A stretch of DNA of 64,000 nt from Ornithinibacillus halophilus (GCF_900129485.1 NZ_FQVW01000008.1:1-64000), one strand, 5' to 3'. Positions 16,936 to 27,709 are shown, counted from the stretch's first letter. Program-made: numbers and translations. The notes: generated from the sequence alone by a model not told the origin.

Positions 16936-18037
16936 TTAGCCCATTTGCGAACGTAAATAAGCGTCAATAAATGGTTCAATTTCTCCATCCATAACCGATT
17001 GCGTATTTCCGATTTCAACATTTGTTCGATGATCTTTTACCATTGAATATGGGTGGAAAACATAAGAACGGATTTGACTTCCCCAACCGATTTCTTTTTG
17101 TTCACCACGAATATCTGCAAGTTCTTGTTGTTGACGTTCTATCTCCAGTTGGTATAGTTTAGACTTCAACATTTTCATTGCTGCTTCTCTGTTTTTTATC
17201 TGTGATCGCTCATTTTGACAAGTAACCACCGTGTTTGTAGGTAGATGAGTTATTCGAACAGCCGAATCGGTTGTATTAACATGCTGTCCACCTGCACCAC
17301 TAGCACGATACGTATCTACCTTAATATCTTCTGTTTTAATTTCAATATCGACGTCATCTGTCATTTCAGGCGTAACTTCACAAGAAACAAAGGAAGTATG
17401 GCGACGACCAGATGAATCAAATGGCGAAATACGTACTAAGCGATGAACACCTTTTTCAGCCTTTAGATAGCCATAAGCATTATGTCCTTTAATTAGGAGC
17501 GTAACACTTTTCACACCTGCTTCATCACCTGGTAAGTAGTCCAATGTTTCAACGGAAAAACCTCTATCTTCTGACCAGCGTTGATACATACGTAACAGCA
17601 TGCTAGCCCAATCTTGAGACTCTGTTCCTCCAGCACCAGGGTGTAACTCTAAAATTGCATTATTTGCGTCATAAGGTTCACTTAATAACATTTGTAATTC
17701 AAAGTTATTTATGTCTTTTTGTAAGGAAACAAGTTCTTCATTCAATTCTTCAAATAGTTCTTCATCATTTTCTTCTTTTACAAGTTCATAGGAAACTTCT
17801 AAATCATCTAGACGGGATGATATTTTTTCGAATCCATTTACATAGCTTTTTAACCCATTTGTTTCATTGATGACCTTTTGGGCATTTTCTTGATTATCCC
17901 AAAAATCTCCTTCAGTCATCTGTTGTTCTAGTTCGGAGATGCGTTCTTTTTTATGGTCTAAGTCAAAGAGACCCCCTAAATTCAGCTACTCGTACACTCA
18001 TTCTTTCTAGTTCTTGTCTAATTTCTGTTAATTCCAT
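16936..18037 (-). CDS. prfB: Peptide chain release factor 2, with programmed +1 frameshift
   Basis: RF2 recognises UGA and UAA. The full product is about 366 residues: 24 codons from the ATG at 18037 to CTT at 17968-17966, a +1 shift over the in-frame TGA, then 342 codons from GAC at 17964. The GGQ motif (GAGGQH) and the anticodon-like SPF (RISPFDSS) are present. An AGAGGTGA site precedes the ATG at 18037. The region sits between cccB and secA as in B. subtilis. Confidence 0.95.
17962..17977 (-). promoter_or_regulatory. RF2 programmed frameshift site
   Basis: On the minus strand the Shine-Dalgarno-like AGGGGG (17977-17972) is followed by CTT TGA C (17968-17962). This is the classic autoregulatory site at which low RF2 levels favour a +1 shift past the UGA. 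Confidence 0.95.
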
Positions 18038-18147
18038 ATAGTTCACCTCTGTGTGTATTAATAATTATTATCACGCAAAGAAGCTGAGACAAAAGGAGTG
18101 TATCAAAAGAAAGTCCGAACAAAATAAAGGTTAGTCATATACCCTCC

Positions 18148-18268
18148 GCTCCAGAAATATACTTCGCTTTCCGTGGGGGAGTGGTGAGCCACCTACGTGC
18201 TACACACTACGGCGTCTCACCTATCTCCTACTTCCCACAGGAGTCTACGTATATTTCCTCCGCTAGTT
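18148..18268 (+). repeat. Dispersed structured repeat R1, copy 2
   Basis: The element begins GCTCCAGAAATATACTTCG and ends with an inverted counterpart, ACGTATATTTCCTCCGC, so its ends can pair. The middle holds GTGAGCC...GTCTCACC. It is about 75% identical by eye to 63488-63607. It occupies most of the 300-bp gap between prfB and secA. Confidence 0.75.
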
Positions 18269-18344
18269 TATCATTCTGTTCGATTTCATTGATAATCTTT
18301 AATTTATGTCCCAGCCTCATTGAATTTTTTCTTTAATATCTTGT

Positions 18345-20861
18345 TTAATTTCCGTGACAGTTTTTGTATTTCTTACCACTACCACATGGGCATGGATCGT
18401 TACGACCTACGTTTGTTTTCTTGATATAAGGTTTCTTAACTTTTTTCTTCTCGTCTTGGCCACCAGAAACTGCTTGTGTATTTTTCACTACAGCTTGACG
18501 TTGAAGGTTGTCACGAATCTGTGCTTTCATGATATACTTCGCAACCTCATCTTCAATACTTGCAACCATCTCTTCAAACATTGCAAAGCCTTCAATTTGG
18601 TATTCACGTAATGGATCATTTTGTCCATAAGCACGTAGATGGATACCTTGACGTAATTGATCCATTTGGTCAATATGATCCATCCATTTTGTATCAACAG
18701 AACGTAAGAGGATAACTTTTTCAAATTCACGCATTTGTTCTTCTGATAGTTCTTCCTCTTTTTGATCATATTTAGTACGAACTTTTTCCATAACAGCTTC
18801 AATAATTTCTTCAACATCTTTACCTTTAATGTCATCTTCTGTTATATCTTCTGGAGTAAGAATGTTTCCATGTAAATACTCAACGATTGCTTGGATATCC
18901 CAGTTAGCATCGTCTTCATCTTGCGTATGCGTATCAACAACACGCTGCACAGATGATTCAATCATATTTTCAATAATTTCACGAAGTTCATTTCCTTCAG
19001 CATCGATTACTTCAAAGCGTTGCTTATAAATAATTTCACGTTGCTCACGTAGAACATCATCATAAGAAAGAACTGTCTTACGAGCATCAAAGTTATTACC
19101 CTCAACACGTTTTTGAGCTGATTCAACAGCACGAGAAACCATTTTACTTTCAATTGGTTGTGTATCATCCATACCAAGACGTTCCATCATATTCGATAGG
19201 TTGTCAGAACCAAAACGACGCATCAATTCATCTTCCATTGATAGATAGAATTGGGATAAACCAGGATCCCCTTGACGTCCTGCACGACCACGTAACTGAT
19301 TATCAATACGTCTTGATTCATGACGTTCCGTACCAATAACAGCAAGTCCGCCTAACTCTTTCACACCTTCACCTAGTTTGATGTCGGTACCACGACCTGC
19401 CATATTCGTCGCAATAGTTACAGCACCTTTTTGTCCTGCATTTTCAATGATTTCTGCTTCACGATAGTGATTCTTCGCGTTAAGAACATTATGCTTCACG
19501 CCAGCTCTCTTTAATAACTGAGAGATTAACTCTGAAGTTTCAACAGCCACCGTACCAACTAGTACGGGTTGTCCTGCTTCATGACGTTCTTTAATGTATT
19601 GGACAGCTGCTTTAAACTTACCTTCCATCGATTTATAAATCATATCCGGTTTGTCATCACGAACAATCGGTTTATTCGTTGGAATTGCAATAACATCCAT
19701 ATTGTAAATATTACGGAATTCTTCTTCTTCTGTTTTAGCAGTACCAGTCATACCGGAAAGCTTGTTATACATACGGAAGAAGTTTTGGAATGTAATAGAT
19801 GCTAAGGTCATACTTTCATTTTGGATTTTCAAGCCTTCTTTTGCTTCAATAGCTTGGTGCAATCCATCACTATAACGACGACCTTTCATTAAACGTCCAG
19901 TAAATTGGTCAACGATGACAACTTCATCTTCTTCAACGACATAATCCGTATCTCTATGCATCGATACATGTGCTTTTAAAGCTTGATTAATGTGGTGTGT
20001 TAAAGAAACATTACTCAAATCATATAAGTTTTCAAGATTGAAATAACTTTCTGCCTTATTGATTCCCTCTTCGGTTAACTGAACACCCTTTGTTTTTTCA
20101 TCATACGTATAGTCAGTTTCATTTTTCAACGTAATAACAAATGAATTAGCTTGTTCGTATAACGAAGCTGATTTCTGTTTGGAACCAGAAATAATTAATG
20201 GTGTTCTCGCTTCATCAATTAGAATAGAGTCAACCTCATCAATAATTGCGAAGTTTAATGGGCGTTGTACCATTTGTTCTTTATACAAGACCATGTTGTC
20301 ACGTAAATAATCAAAACCATATTCATTATTTGTACCATAAGTGATGTCACAATAATAAGCTTCTCTTTTTTCTTCTTTTGTTAGACTGTTAGCATTAAAT
20401 CCAACTGTTAAGCCTAGAAATTCAAATAGTTGGCCCATTTCTTTAGCATCACGGTCAGCTAAGTATTCATTGACTGTAATTATATGAACACCTTTACCTG
20501 ATAATGCATTTAAATAAGCAGGCATCGTGGAAGCTAATGTTTTACCTTCCCCCGTTTTCATCTCTGCAATATTCCCCTCATGAAGGGCAACGGCACCCAT
20601 AATCTGTACAGGGAACGGACGCATATTTAATACACGTTTTGATGCTTCACGCACTACTGCGTACGCCTCTACAAGCATATCATCTAGACTTTCTCCATTT
20701 TCATATCTTGACTTAAATTCTTCTGTTTTTTGTTTTAGTTGATCATCAGAAAGCTTTTCCATTTCTGGTTCTTTAGCTTCTATTAAATCAACATATTTCT
20801 GAAGTCGTTTAAGTTGTTTTTGGTTTCCATCACCAAATATCTTTTTTAATATACCAGCCAT
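18345..20861 (-). CDS. secA: Preprotein translocase ATPase SecA
   Basis: An 838-residue SecA, the motor that pushes preproteins through SecYEG. Walker A (MKTGEGKT, near residue 100), the DEVD box, preprotein cross-linking and helical domains, and the C-terminal zinc-binding [14 protein letters not shown] are all in place. The ATG at 20861 follows GAGGAG, two codons inside the longest frame. Downstream of prfB in translation order on the chromosome, as in B. subtilis. Confidence 0.97.
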   Translation of the reverse strand: MAGILKKIFGDGNQKQLKRLQKYVDLIEAKEPEMEKLSDDQLKQKTEEFKSRYENGESLDDMLVEAYAVVREASKRVLNMRPFPVQIMGAVALHEGNIAEMKTGEGKTLASTMPAYLNALSGKGVHIITVNEYLADRDAKEMGQLFEFLGLTVGFNANSLTKEEKREAYYCDITYGTNNEYGFDYLRDNMVLYKEQMVQRPLNFAIIDEVDSILIDEARTPLIISGSKQKSASLYEQANSFVITLKNETDYTYDEKTKGVQLTEEGINKAESYFNLENLYDLSNVSLTHHINQALKAHVSMHRDTDYVVEEDEVVIVDQFTGRLMKGRRYSDGLHQAIEAKEGLKIQNESMTLASITFQNFFRMYNKLSGMTGTAKTEEEEFRNIYNMDVIAIPTNKPIVRDDKPDMIYKSMEGKFKAAVQYIKERHEAGQPVLVGTVAVETSELISQLLKRAGVKHNVLNAKNHYREAEIIENAGQKGAVTIATNMAGRGTDIKLGEGVKELGGLAVIGTERHESRRIDNQLRGRAGRQGDPGLSQFYLSMEDELMRRFGSDNLSNMMERLGMDDTQPIESKMVSRAVESAQKRVEGNNFDARKTVLSYDDVLREQREIIYKQRFEVIDAEGNELREIIENMIESSVQRVVDTHTQDEDDANWDIQAIVEYLHGNILTPEDITEDDIKGKDVEEIIEAVMEKVRTKYDQKEEELSEEQMREFEKVILLRSVDTKWMDHIDQMDQLRQGIHLRAYGQNDPLREYQIEGFAMFEEMVASIEDEVAKYIMKAQIRDNLQRQAVVKNTQAVSGGQDEKKKVKKPYIKKTNVGRNDPCPCGSGKKYKNCHGN

Positions 20862-21037
20862 TAACAAACGCTCCTCAATAAATAAACAATTCTATTTCTT
20901 CTATTTCCTATCTTTTCATACTATAATCCATACTTTATAATAACACTACTCAATCATTTATGACAACAATAGTAATTGTATGTATTATTTTACGAAGAGT
21001 TGTTTAAAATAGTTTTTACCAATTATTTTTCAGGTTG

Positions 21038-21073
21038 CAAAAAGACGATCCCAAGCCAAGCTGAGATCGTCTT
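21038..21073 (-). terminator. Terminator after hpf
   Basis: The inverted repeat AAGACGATC...GATCGTCTT is followed on the minus strand by TTTTG, 25 bp after the hpf stop. Confidence 0.8.
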
Positions 21074-21097
21074 CATCATCTATGTTATGTTTTATTA

Positions 21098-21652
21098 TTA
21101 ACTGTTTGGCTCAATCAAACCATACTTACCATCTTTACGGCGATAAACTACATTCGTATCACCAGAAACTGCATCTTTATAAACATAGAATGCATGACCT
21201 AGCATATCCATTTGCAATACAGCTTCTTCAGAATCCATTGGTTTTAGATTAAAGCGTTTCGTACGTACAATTTCAATTTCATCATCAGATTCAAATTCAT
21301 CAGTTTTAGCTTCTTTTTCTAATTCAGCAAAAATATGTTTTGCTGCACCATTTTGACGGAATTTACGATTTACTTTTGTTTTATATTTTCTAATTTGACG
21401 TTCCAACTTATCTGTTACTAAATCAATTGCAGCATACAGATCCATATGTTGGACTTCACCACGTAATAATAAATCTGTCATAGGGATTGTCACTTCAATC
21501 CTTTGCTCATCATTATAGACACTTAAATTTACATGGACATCATTTGTTAGTGGAGTATCAAAGTATCTTTCAAGTTTACTAATCTTCTTTTCAACATACT
21601 CACGAATAGCGTTAGTCACCTCAAGATTTTCTCCACGAATGTTAAATTTCAT
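21098..21652 (-). CDS. hpf: Ribosome hibernation promoting factor, long form
   Basis: A 184-residue long-form HPF. The N-terminal domain (1-100) binds the 30S decoding region. The C-terminal domain (about 125-182, RTKRFNLKPMDSEEAVLQM) dimerises ribosomes into inactive 100S particles. It sits between secA and the flagellar genes, as yvyD does in B. subtilis. GGAGGAC precedes the ATG. Confidence 0.95.
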   Translation of the reverse strand: MKFNIRGENLEVTNAIREYVEKKISKLERYFDTPLTNDVHVNLSVYNDEQRIEVTIPMTDLLLRGEVQHMDLYAAIDLVTDKLERQIRKYKTKVNRKFRQNGAAKHIFAELEKEAKTDEFESDDEIEIVRTKRFNLKPMDSEEAVLQMDMLGHAFYVYKDAVSGDTNVVYRRKDGKYGLIEPNS

Positions 21653-21840
21653 AAAAGTGTCCTCCTTTTTATCTTTATATTATTATTATACTATGTTTAC
21701 CAATAAAAATCCTGCATAAACCAGAATCTTTTCTTTAAAATAACTAGTTTTGTGACAGTTGAGTGAAACAAGCTATTAGAATGTTTACCAATAAAAAGTG
21801 CTAACCCCTATGGTGATAGCACGTCATTGTATTCCTATAC

Positions 21841-22194
21841 TTATTTTTTCTTATCTAAAAACATCCCATCCATTGTCTGAACACTTTGATATGGATTTAC
21901 ATAGTTTTTATTAGATGTTTTCTTTTTCTTCATTTGTTTAATTTCTTTTTTGATTTCAAGAAATATCGCATCCATTTTTGGTTGGATCCTTTGGTTCATG
22001 CGAACTACTTCTTTTCCCAGTTTTATCTCTTCATCTGTAAAAGGGTCAGTAGCTTCTTCCATATAGATCCCACGTTTTTCTATAAGTTGATTAATATGAT
22101 TAATAAGTGCTTCTCTATCACTTGAATCTATTTCCTTATTAAGGCTATGTTCAATTTCTACTGTGATGTCATAAATTTTCTTCAAACGATTCAT
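21841..22194 (-). CDS. fliT: FliT-like flagellar protein
   Basis: A 117-residue, mostly helical and charged protein ending in MDGMFLDKKK. Sequence alone is weak, but its position directly after fliS and before hpf is that of fliT in Bacillus, where FliT is the chaperone of the filament cap protein FliD. Its start codon overlaps the fliS stop. Confidence 0.75.
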   Translation of the reverse strand: MNRLKKIYDITVEIEHSLNKEIDSSDREALINHINQLIEKRGIYMEEATDPFTDEEIKLGKEVVRMNQRIQPKMDAIFLEIKKEIKQMKKKKTSNKNYVNPYQSVQTMDGMFLDKKK

Positions 22195-22589
22195 TAGATA
22201 TGCGCACCTTGTGCATATTTTTGCTGTCTAGTTTTTAGTATTACTTGTTTCCACGTATCTCTGAATTCAACAACTAATCCTAAAACCTCTTCTAAAATAG
22301 CTGCATCATTTTTTACATTAGCTTCCTTCAATTGAAAATGCATGTAATCATATAAAGATAACATTTGCTTCGATATGTCAACCTCTTGATCTAATGTCAA
22401 CATTAATTCTTGAATTATATTTTGAGCTTTTTGTATATTGGTATTCTTTGCTTCAAAATTCTTACTGTCCATATCCTTCATTGCTTGTTTAATAAATTTT
22501 ATACACCCGTTATACAGCATTAACGTCAATTCACCAGGTGATGCCGTATTAACAGCATTATTTTGATAGGACTGATATGGCTTATTCAT
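22194..22589 (-). CDS. fliS: Flagellin chaperone FliS
   Basis: A 131-residue helical protein beginning MNKPYQSYQNNAVNTASPGELTLMLY-like, the hallmark of FliS. It binds flagellin in the cytosol and delivers it for export. It overlaps fliT and lies 44 bp after flaG; in B. subtilis fliD would stand in that gap. Confidence 0.93.
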   Translation of the reverse strand: MNKPYQSYQNNAVNTASPGELTLMLYNGCIKFIKQAMKDMDSKNFEAKNTNIQKAQNIIQELMLTLDQEVDISKQMLSLYDYMHFQLKEANVKNDAAILEEVLGLVVEFRDTWKQVILKTRQQKYAQGAHI

Positions 22590-22633
22590 AAAATTACTCC
22601 TTTTTACGTCACATTTTTAGCTGAATTGCTAGA

Positions 22634-22984
22634 TCATAACTTTTCATCTACTAACAAACCGATTCGCTCCATTGTGGCTGCATACAAATCTAACAATTTC
22701 TTAGGTGGGATTTCTCTGATTACTTCATCTGTATTTGGATTTACTACTTCAACATAGTATTCATTCAATTTTTCATGTAATTTAAATTGAATATTTCTAT
22801 TTACCGGTTCAAGTGTCTCATTTATTTTATTTACTAAGTTCTCAGCTTCATCTTTCTTAAAATTAGTGCCATGACTTCTAAGAGTATTCTCCTGCATTAC
22901 AGACTGATTTAATTCTGTAGAACGCTTGATGTTTTCGCTGTTTTGCAAGGGTTGTGATTGATTGGAAATCATATCTAATCGCAT
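22634..22984 (-). CDS. flaG: FlaG family flagellar protein
   Basis: A 116-residue protein whose C-terminal half (from about 55) has the FlaG pattern NRNIQFKLHEKLNEYYVEVVN...REIPPKK. FlaG family proteins influence filament length; the B. subtilis equivalent is yvyC. AAGGAG lies 11 bp before the chosen ATG, a long spacing. Directly downstream, fliS follows without fliD. Confidence 0.85.
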   Translation of the reverse strand: MRLDMISNQSQPLQNSENIKRSTELNQSVMQENTLRSHGTNFKKDEAENLVNKINETLEPVNRNIQFKLHEKLNEYYVEVVNPNTDEVIREIPPKKLLDLYAATMERIGLLVDEKL

Positions 22985-23025
22985 TGCCCATGCAACTCCT
23001 TATTTAATTTTTAGTGTTACTATTT

Positions 23026-23052
23026 ACATCGGTACAAATTACTAATATTTAA
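23026..23052 (-). promoter_or_regulatory. Candidate sigma-D promoter of flaG-fliS-fliT
   Basis: On the minus strand TTAA (23052-23049), a 15-bp spacer, then ACCGATGT (23033-23026). This fits the sigma-D form TAAA-N15-GCCGATAT with one and two mismatches, and lies about 40 bp before flaG. Confidence 0.5.
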
Positions 23053-23064
23053 AGTGATAGACTG

Positions 23065-23289
23065 TTATTTTTCTTTTTTATTTAATAAATCAACTAAATC
23101 ATTAGGGATATTGATAGCATCATTATTTTGTTGTTGAATTTCTAGGAAAATTTCTTTTCGATAGATTTCAACTGACTTTGGTGCTTCTATTCCCAGTTTT
23201 ACTTGATCCCCATCGACTGCAAGAACCTTTATTTCGATGTCTTCACCGATTTGGATGGATTGTTGTTGCTTCCGAGTTAAGACTAACAT
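23065..23289 (-). CDS. csrA: Carbon storage regulator CsrA
   Basis: A 74-residue CsrA starting [15 protein letters not shown]. It is an RNA-binding dimer; in B. subtilis it blocks translation of hag mRNA and is held inactive by FliW. It follows fliW by 4 bp. No flagellin gene follows it here, so its main target must lie elsewhere. Confidence 0.95.
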   Translation of the reverse strand: MLVLTRKQQQSIQIGEDIEIKVLAVDGDQVKLGIEAPKSVEIYRKEIFLEIQQQNNDAINIPNDLVDLLNKKEK

Positions 23290-23293
23290 GTTA

Positions 23294-23734
23294 CTATCCC
23301 TCCACTCCTACAAGTTTTCCGATAGGCTCTCTAATTGAATAGTCGTCTATGTTTAAAATATATTGTTTTCCACGCTTTTTCATATGATTAATTATAATAG
23401 GAGCTTTTAAGTTTATCGTACTTGTGGAGAAAGGGTCTTTTAAAGTAACAATAGATAAAACCATTACATCTTCTTCTGTGTTAATCTCTAAACTAGTTAA
23501 TAGATGATCATCTAAATCAAAACTATAATCTTCATAAAAATGATAAGGATTTGCCACCACAAATGCGATATCCCGATTATGTATGGACTGTAGGATTTGA
23601 AAAACAGGTGATCCAGGAAGTTCTAATAGAATAAAACTCGTTTCCTCTATAAATCCCGGTAAACCAGAAGGAAAGTTAATTATTTTATCTTCTTCTATTT
23701 CCATTTCGCCAAAATATTTTGTTAGTATTTTCAC
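23294..23734 (-). CDS. fliW: Flagellar assembly factor FliW
   Basis: A 146-residue protein with the FliW pattern [21 protein letters not shown]. It antagonises CsrA and binds flagellin, coupling translation to secretion. I start it at GTG 23734, which is 5 bp after AAAGGATGG and matches the family N-terminus ([11 protein letters not shown]). An ATG at 23743 sits against the ribosome binding site and is less likely. Confidence 0.9.
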   Translation of the reverse strand: MKILTKYFGEMEIEEDKIINFPSGLPGFIEETSFILLELPGSPVFQILQSIHNRDIAFVVANPYHFYEDYSFDLDDHLLTSLEINTEEDVMVLSIVTLKDPFSTSTINLKAPIIINHMKKRGKQYILNIDDYSIREPIGKLVGVEG

Positions 23735-23753
23735 GTTGACCATCCTTTCCACT

Positions 23754-24308
23754 CTAAACAACAAAATCTATTTCTAATTCTGCATATTGTTTCATGCTAA
23801 TATCAATTGAACCTGGTTCATAATTATGTATTGGCTTTTGAGGTTGTACAGTAATATTAGGCTCGTTTTGCTTCACATCAATTTGAACCTCTGTAGGTTG
23901 GTACGATATTTTCACACTGTTATGCGATGGTATAAACTTGATTCCTATTTGCTTCATTGAATCATATCCATTTGCATTAGCTTGAGATACGATCGGATTT
24001 CCTCCGTTTTCAATTCTCATTAACTCATCACCTTGTTGCGCTCTCCTACTAATTCCTTCTAACAACCCTTGACGACCATTTTGAGCAAATATCTCATTAC
24101 TGCGAAACACATGCATTAACCCCATATCTTCCCACGCTTGTGTCTGATCAATCGTTAACTTGGATGGGATTCTTGAAATGGATAGATCTGCTTTTGGCTG
24201 CTCTATGGAAAGTTGAGCCTTTGGCTGTTGAATTTCTTGCCTACTAGGTAATGTCTGCATTTGAATTTGGGCAAACTGTGATCTGATTTGTATTTGAGGT
24301 GTTTGCAC
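23754..24308 (-). CDS. yviE: YviE-like protein (DUF6470)
   Basis: A 184-residue protein with Gln- and Pro-rich segments (PQIQIRSQFAQIQMQ, then paired 'QPKA(Q/D)LS' repeats). It matches B. subtilis YviE in kind and in position between flgL and fliW. Its function is unknown; a flagellar link is inferred from the conserved position. Confidence 0.8.
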   Translation of the reverse strand: MQTPQIQIRSQFAQIQMQTLPSRQEIQQPKAQLSIEQPKADLSISRIPSKLTIDQTQAWEDMGLMHVFRSNEIFAQNGRQGLLEGISRRAQQGDELMRIENGGNPIVSQANANGYDSMKQIGIKFIPSHNSVKISYQPTEVQIDVKQNEPNITVQPQKPIHNYEPGSIDISMKQYAELEIDFVV

Positions 24309-24426
24309 AGTTTCAACCTCCTGTTATTCTTTGAAATGTCAAAATCCGAACTATTTTAAATCATAATGAAAAATTTTGATTCATAGTTCGGATTATTATG
24401 AGCAAAAGGTTTTCTCTCGTCACATA

Positions 24427-25335
24427 TTATCTAAGAAAATCTAATAAGGTTGGTTGGATAATTTTAGAACCAGCAGAAAGCGCAGCACGATGAACACTCT
24501 CTTGTGTAATAAGTTCTGTTATTACCTTTTCATAATCTATATCTTCATTCTTAGACATCATTTGTGTTGCTACAATTTCTTGTTGTTGAAGTCTATTCTC
24601 TACTAAATCTAAACGATTCATTCGCGCACCTAAATCTGCACGTGCATTAATGACATTATTAATATTATCATCAATTCTAGCCATACTTGTTTGAATAGAA
24701 TTCTGATCATCATCTTCTAATGCCTTTATAAACTGATCGATGTCATCAAAAAGATTACTTGCAACTTCATTTCCATCCTCATCCACAAATGTCGAATTAA
24801 ATATAGATGCAGGGTCTACATTTGCTTGTAGTTTTGTCCCATTTGCTACCTCGATCATAACCGGTGAATGATCAAATGCTATGCCTTCTTCGTTCTCTCC
24901 AATTAATGGTTCGTCTGTCTTAGTCCCATTGAATAAGTATTTATCATTTACCTTTGTATTGGCAATATCAATAATATGTTCTTTTAACTGAGCGACTTCT
25001 TCTTTTATATTCTGTCTTTCCTCAGCATCATACGTACCATTACTCGCTTGCACAGCAAGCTCTCTTATTCGTTGAAGAGCTTGTGATGCTTTATCTAAAG
25101 CAGCATCAGAATTATCCATCCAATTATGCACTTCGTTCGTATTACGTAAATACTGCTTCACTTCATTCGTTTGGCTTCGATAATTCATCCCATTCATTGC
25201 AACGACTGGATCATCTGAGGGGCGATTAATCTTTTTACCTGTACTTAGTTGATCCATATATTTCCCAAGATTGGAGTAACTATTGGATAAGTTCCTCAAT
25301 GTATTATTAGATAGCATCCCCTGTGTTACTCGCAT
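24427..25335 (-). CDS. flgL: Flagellar hook-filament junction protein FlgL (HAP3)
   Basis: A 302-residue flagellin-like protein with the conserved N-terminal (MRVTQGMLSNNTLRNLS...STGKKINRPSDDP) and C-terminal helices (DIDYEKVITEL). It joins hook and filament with FlgK. It starts 10 bp after flgK. Confidence 0.95.
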   Translation of the reverse strand: MRVTQGMLSNNTLRNLSNSYSNLGKYMDQLSTGKKINRPSDDPVVAMNGMNYRSQTNEVKQYLRNTNEVHNWMDNSDAALDKASQALQRIRELAVQASNGTYDAEERQNIKEEVAQLKEHIIDIANTKVNDKYLFNGTKTDEPLIGENEEGIAFDHSPVMIEVANGTKLQANVDPASIFNSTFVDEDGNEVASNLFDDIDQFIKALEDDDQNSIQTSMARIDDNINNVINARADLGARMNRLDLVENRLQQQEIVATQMMSKNEDIDYEKVITELITQESVHRAALSAGSKIIQPTLLDFLR

Positions 25336-25345
25336 GATTAATCAC

Positions 25346-26881
25346 CTACCTTCCTACTAATCCCATGTTATTAATAATTCTGTCGATCATTTCATCCATT
25401 GCCGTCATGCTACGTGCTGCCGCATTATACGCATGTTGAAATTTAATCATATTGGTCATTTCTTCGTCTAACGATACAGAACTAACCGACATACGTTGGT
25501 CTTCTACTTGAGAGCGAAGGATTGTCGTATTATTACTCATGCGATTCGCTTCTTGTGCTCTCACTCCGAGTTTTCCTATCAGTGACTCATAAAACGTCTT
25601 TACAGATGTATTTTCGCCTAATCCATCAATGTCTCGGTTACGAAAGACTTCAGATAATTTAACAGCATTACTTCCGTCACCTGAGTTTCCACTTTCACTT
25701 GCAGCAATTAGGTCTGGATTATTTTTTATATCCTCTGAAACACCTATGGAAGCAGCAAACCCTTCTGAATCATTACCAGTGAAAAACTCTATACCTGTAT
25801 TCCCTTCCAAGTCTGTTCCATCTTGATGGACTTTATTAAATTCCTCAGCAAAGACTTTTGCCATTGCATCTAAATCTTCTAGCACAGACTGAAAATTAAA
25901 TGCACTATCATCGGAATAACCATGTGCATCTAGTAAGCCATGAAGGGAACCATTATTATGAGAAACTGGTAATTTGATAGAATCTTCACCAATTGTAATT
26001 TCGTTAACAACAGTAGTTCCTTCGTCATTTTCTTCTACGCTTAAACCAGTTCCATTTGTAAATGAAAGCTCATGGACTCTTGGCTCCCCATTTGCTTCTA
26101 GTAAGTGAATCGGATTCTCATATGGTTGTCCATTATCATTCACTAGTTGAATGGAGACCAGACCATCGGCAATATCTTGAGCACCGTCACCGCTTTTTTC
26201 GTATTTAACTTTTATATTAACGATATTGGATAATTCATCGATTAACCGATCGCGTTCATCATACAAGTCATTGGCAAGATAGCCATGTGGTTCTAATTCT
26301 TTAATTTGGTTATTAATTCCGTCAATTTGGCGAAGAATAGAGTTTGTATCTTCCACGGTAACTCCGATTCGACTATCTAAATCTTCTTGAACAGTACCAA
26401 GTGAATTCGAAAGATAATTAAATGTTTCAGCAACAGCTACACCACGTTGAACGACAACCGAGCGAGCTCCAGAGTTCTCTGGATTAACAGATAAATCTTG
26501 AAGGGCCTCCCAAAATTTATCCATCGTGTCAGCAAGACCATTTTCTGATGGTTCATTTAAAATATTTTCCATACGTCCTATCGAATCAGACATTGTTTCC
26601 CAGTACCCTGATTTACTATTTTCCGTTCGAAACTGTGAATCTAAAAATTTATCCCGAATTCTTTCAACTGCGCCGGCTTCTACCCCTGTACCAATCTGAC
26701 CTGGAATATGTGGCCGATTACGAGAACCACTTGGATATGGAGTCGTTGATTCGAAGTTTACTCGTTGTCTAGAATATCCTTCTGTGTTGGCATTGGAGAT
26801 ATTATGTCCCGTTGTATGCAAAGCAGATTGTTGAGTGTATAAAGCACGCTTCGCCATTTCCAATCCACTAAAAGTTCCCAT
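25346..26881 (-). CDS. flgK: Flagellar hook-associated protein FlgK (HAP1)
   Basis: A 511-residue FlgK with the N-terminal rod/hook motif (ALHTTGHNISNANTEGYSRQ), a variable middle, and the C-terminal SVSLDEEMTNMIKFQHAYNA helix. It lies between flgN, its chaperone gene, and flgL. Confidence 0.95.
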   Translation of the reverse strand: MGTFSGLEMAKRALYTQQSALHTTGHNISNANTEGYSRQRVNFESTTPYPSGSRNRPHIPGQIGTGVEAGAVERIRDKFLDSQFRTENSKSGYWETMSDSIGRMENILNEPSENGLADTMDKFWEALQDLSVNPENSGARSVVVQRGVAVAETFNYLSNSLGTVQEDLDSRIGVTVEDTNSILRQIDGINNQIKELEPHGYLANDLYDERDRLIDELSNIVNIKVKYEKSGDGAQDIADGLVSIQLVNDNGQPYENPIHLLEANGEPRVHELSFTNGTGLSVEENDEGTTVVNEITIGEDSIKLPVSHNNGSLHGLLDAHGYSDDSAFNFQSVLEDLDAMAKVFAEEFNKVHQDGTDLEGNTGIEFFTGNDSEGFAASIGVSEDIKNNPDLIAASESGNSGDGSNAVKLSEVFRNRDIDGLGENTSVKTFYESLIGKLGVRAQEANRMSNNTTILRSQVEDQRMSVSSVSLDEEMTNMIKFQHAYNAAARSMTAMDEMIDRIINNMGLVGR

Positions 26882-26902
26882 TCGTATTCCCCATTTCTTT
26901 CC

Positions 26903-27391
26903 TTAAGCCTTGGAATCAAATACTCCTCTATTCCGATTAGGCTGTTCTTTTTTATTCCCATAGTTCATTGTATTTAACGTAGGATTCATCAGATCCAGTG
27001 ACATTTGCACAAATTGCATGGACTGTTGAATTAAAGCCATGTTTAACTCTTCTTGCTGCTTCAGTTTAACAATCGCTTCTGTTAACTCAACGGTTTGTTT
27101 CTCTAAAAGCTGTTTATCCTCATCATCAGTTAGTGCTTTCAGCATATTCGTAATCGTTGGTTCCTCAGGTGCGATTCCTTTCTGTTTAAACCAGTTCTGA
27201 ACTAATTCCGTTCTTTTTTCTTCCGTACGTTCCAAAACTTGCGTATATTTACGTTCTTGGATTAATAGCGATTGTAATTGATCAGTATCTCCATCTTTAA
27301 CGGCGTCCGTCTTCTGTTCAGATACTTTTAATAGATCTTGATGAAATTTTGTTAGTTTCTGTAGGTTTTGCAAGATCGCTTCCATGGACAA
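26903..27391 (-). CDS. flgN: FlgN-like export chaperone
   Basis: A 162-residue helical protein of the FlgN/YvyG family, chaperone for FlgK and FlgL. The frame extends upstream, but GGAGG at 27404-27400 is 8 bp from a TTG at 27391 and 14 bp from the ATG at 27385. I therefore prefer the TTG start; the ATG is the alternative. It follows flgM by 13 bp. Confidence 0.85.
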   Translation of the reverse strand: MSMEAILQNLQKLTKFHQDLLKVSEQKTDAVKDGDTDQLQSLLIQERKYTQVLERTEEKRTELVQNWFKQKGIAPEEPTITNMLKALTDDEDKQLLEKQTVELTEAIVKLKQQEELNMALIQQSMQFVQMSLDLMNPTLNTMNYGNKKEQPNRNRGVFDSKA

Positions 27392-27404
27392 AATCTCGTC
27401 CTCC

Positions 27405-27668
27405 TTAATGCTTAGACCAGAAATCAATCATTTTCTGTGCCGTTTTTTCATAATTAATCTTGTAATCACCAGATTCAACCGCATTCTTTATATCTTGTAC
27501 AAATTCTTGTCGGCTTGCTTGTGCTTTTCCACTTTCCTGCAATTGCTTCGCCTGACTCGAAATTTCTAACTGGTCTTTCTGACTCGTTTCTTTTTTCAAC
27601 TGCATTTGCTTTTGCAGTTGTTTTTGGTATGGATTAAAGTTGGTTTGGTTCGTTCCGTTTATTTTCAC
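27405..27668 (-). CDS. flgM: Anti-sigma-D factor FlgM
   Basis: An 87-residue protein starting at GTG 27668 with GAGGTGATT upstream. The C-terminal half (RQEFVQDIKNAVESGDYKI...KMIDFW) is the sigma-binding region. It holds sigma-D until hook completion. A sigma-D promoter lies just upstream. Confidence 0.92.
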   Translation of the reverse strand: MKINGTNQTNFNPYQKQLQKQMQLKKETSQKDQLEISSQAKQLQESGKAQASRQEFVQDIKNAVESGDYKINYEKTAQKMIDFWSKH

Positions 27669-27709
27669 AAAATCACCTCAATTCAATTCGAACACTTCTC
27701 TTACATCTA

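Noticed and set aside
18527-18835. A 102-codon minus-strand frame inside secA
   Set aside because: It is out of frame within the conserved secA C-terminal region, with a composition (Leu/Lys rich) typical of a shadow frame.
26758-26961. A 67-codon minus-strand frame between flgN and flgK
   Set aside because: It overlaps the ends of both genes in another frame without its own ribosome binding site.
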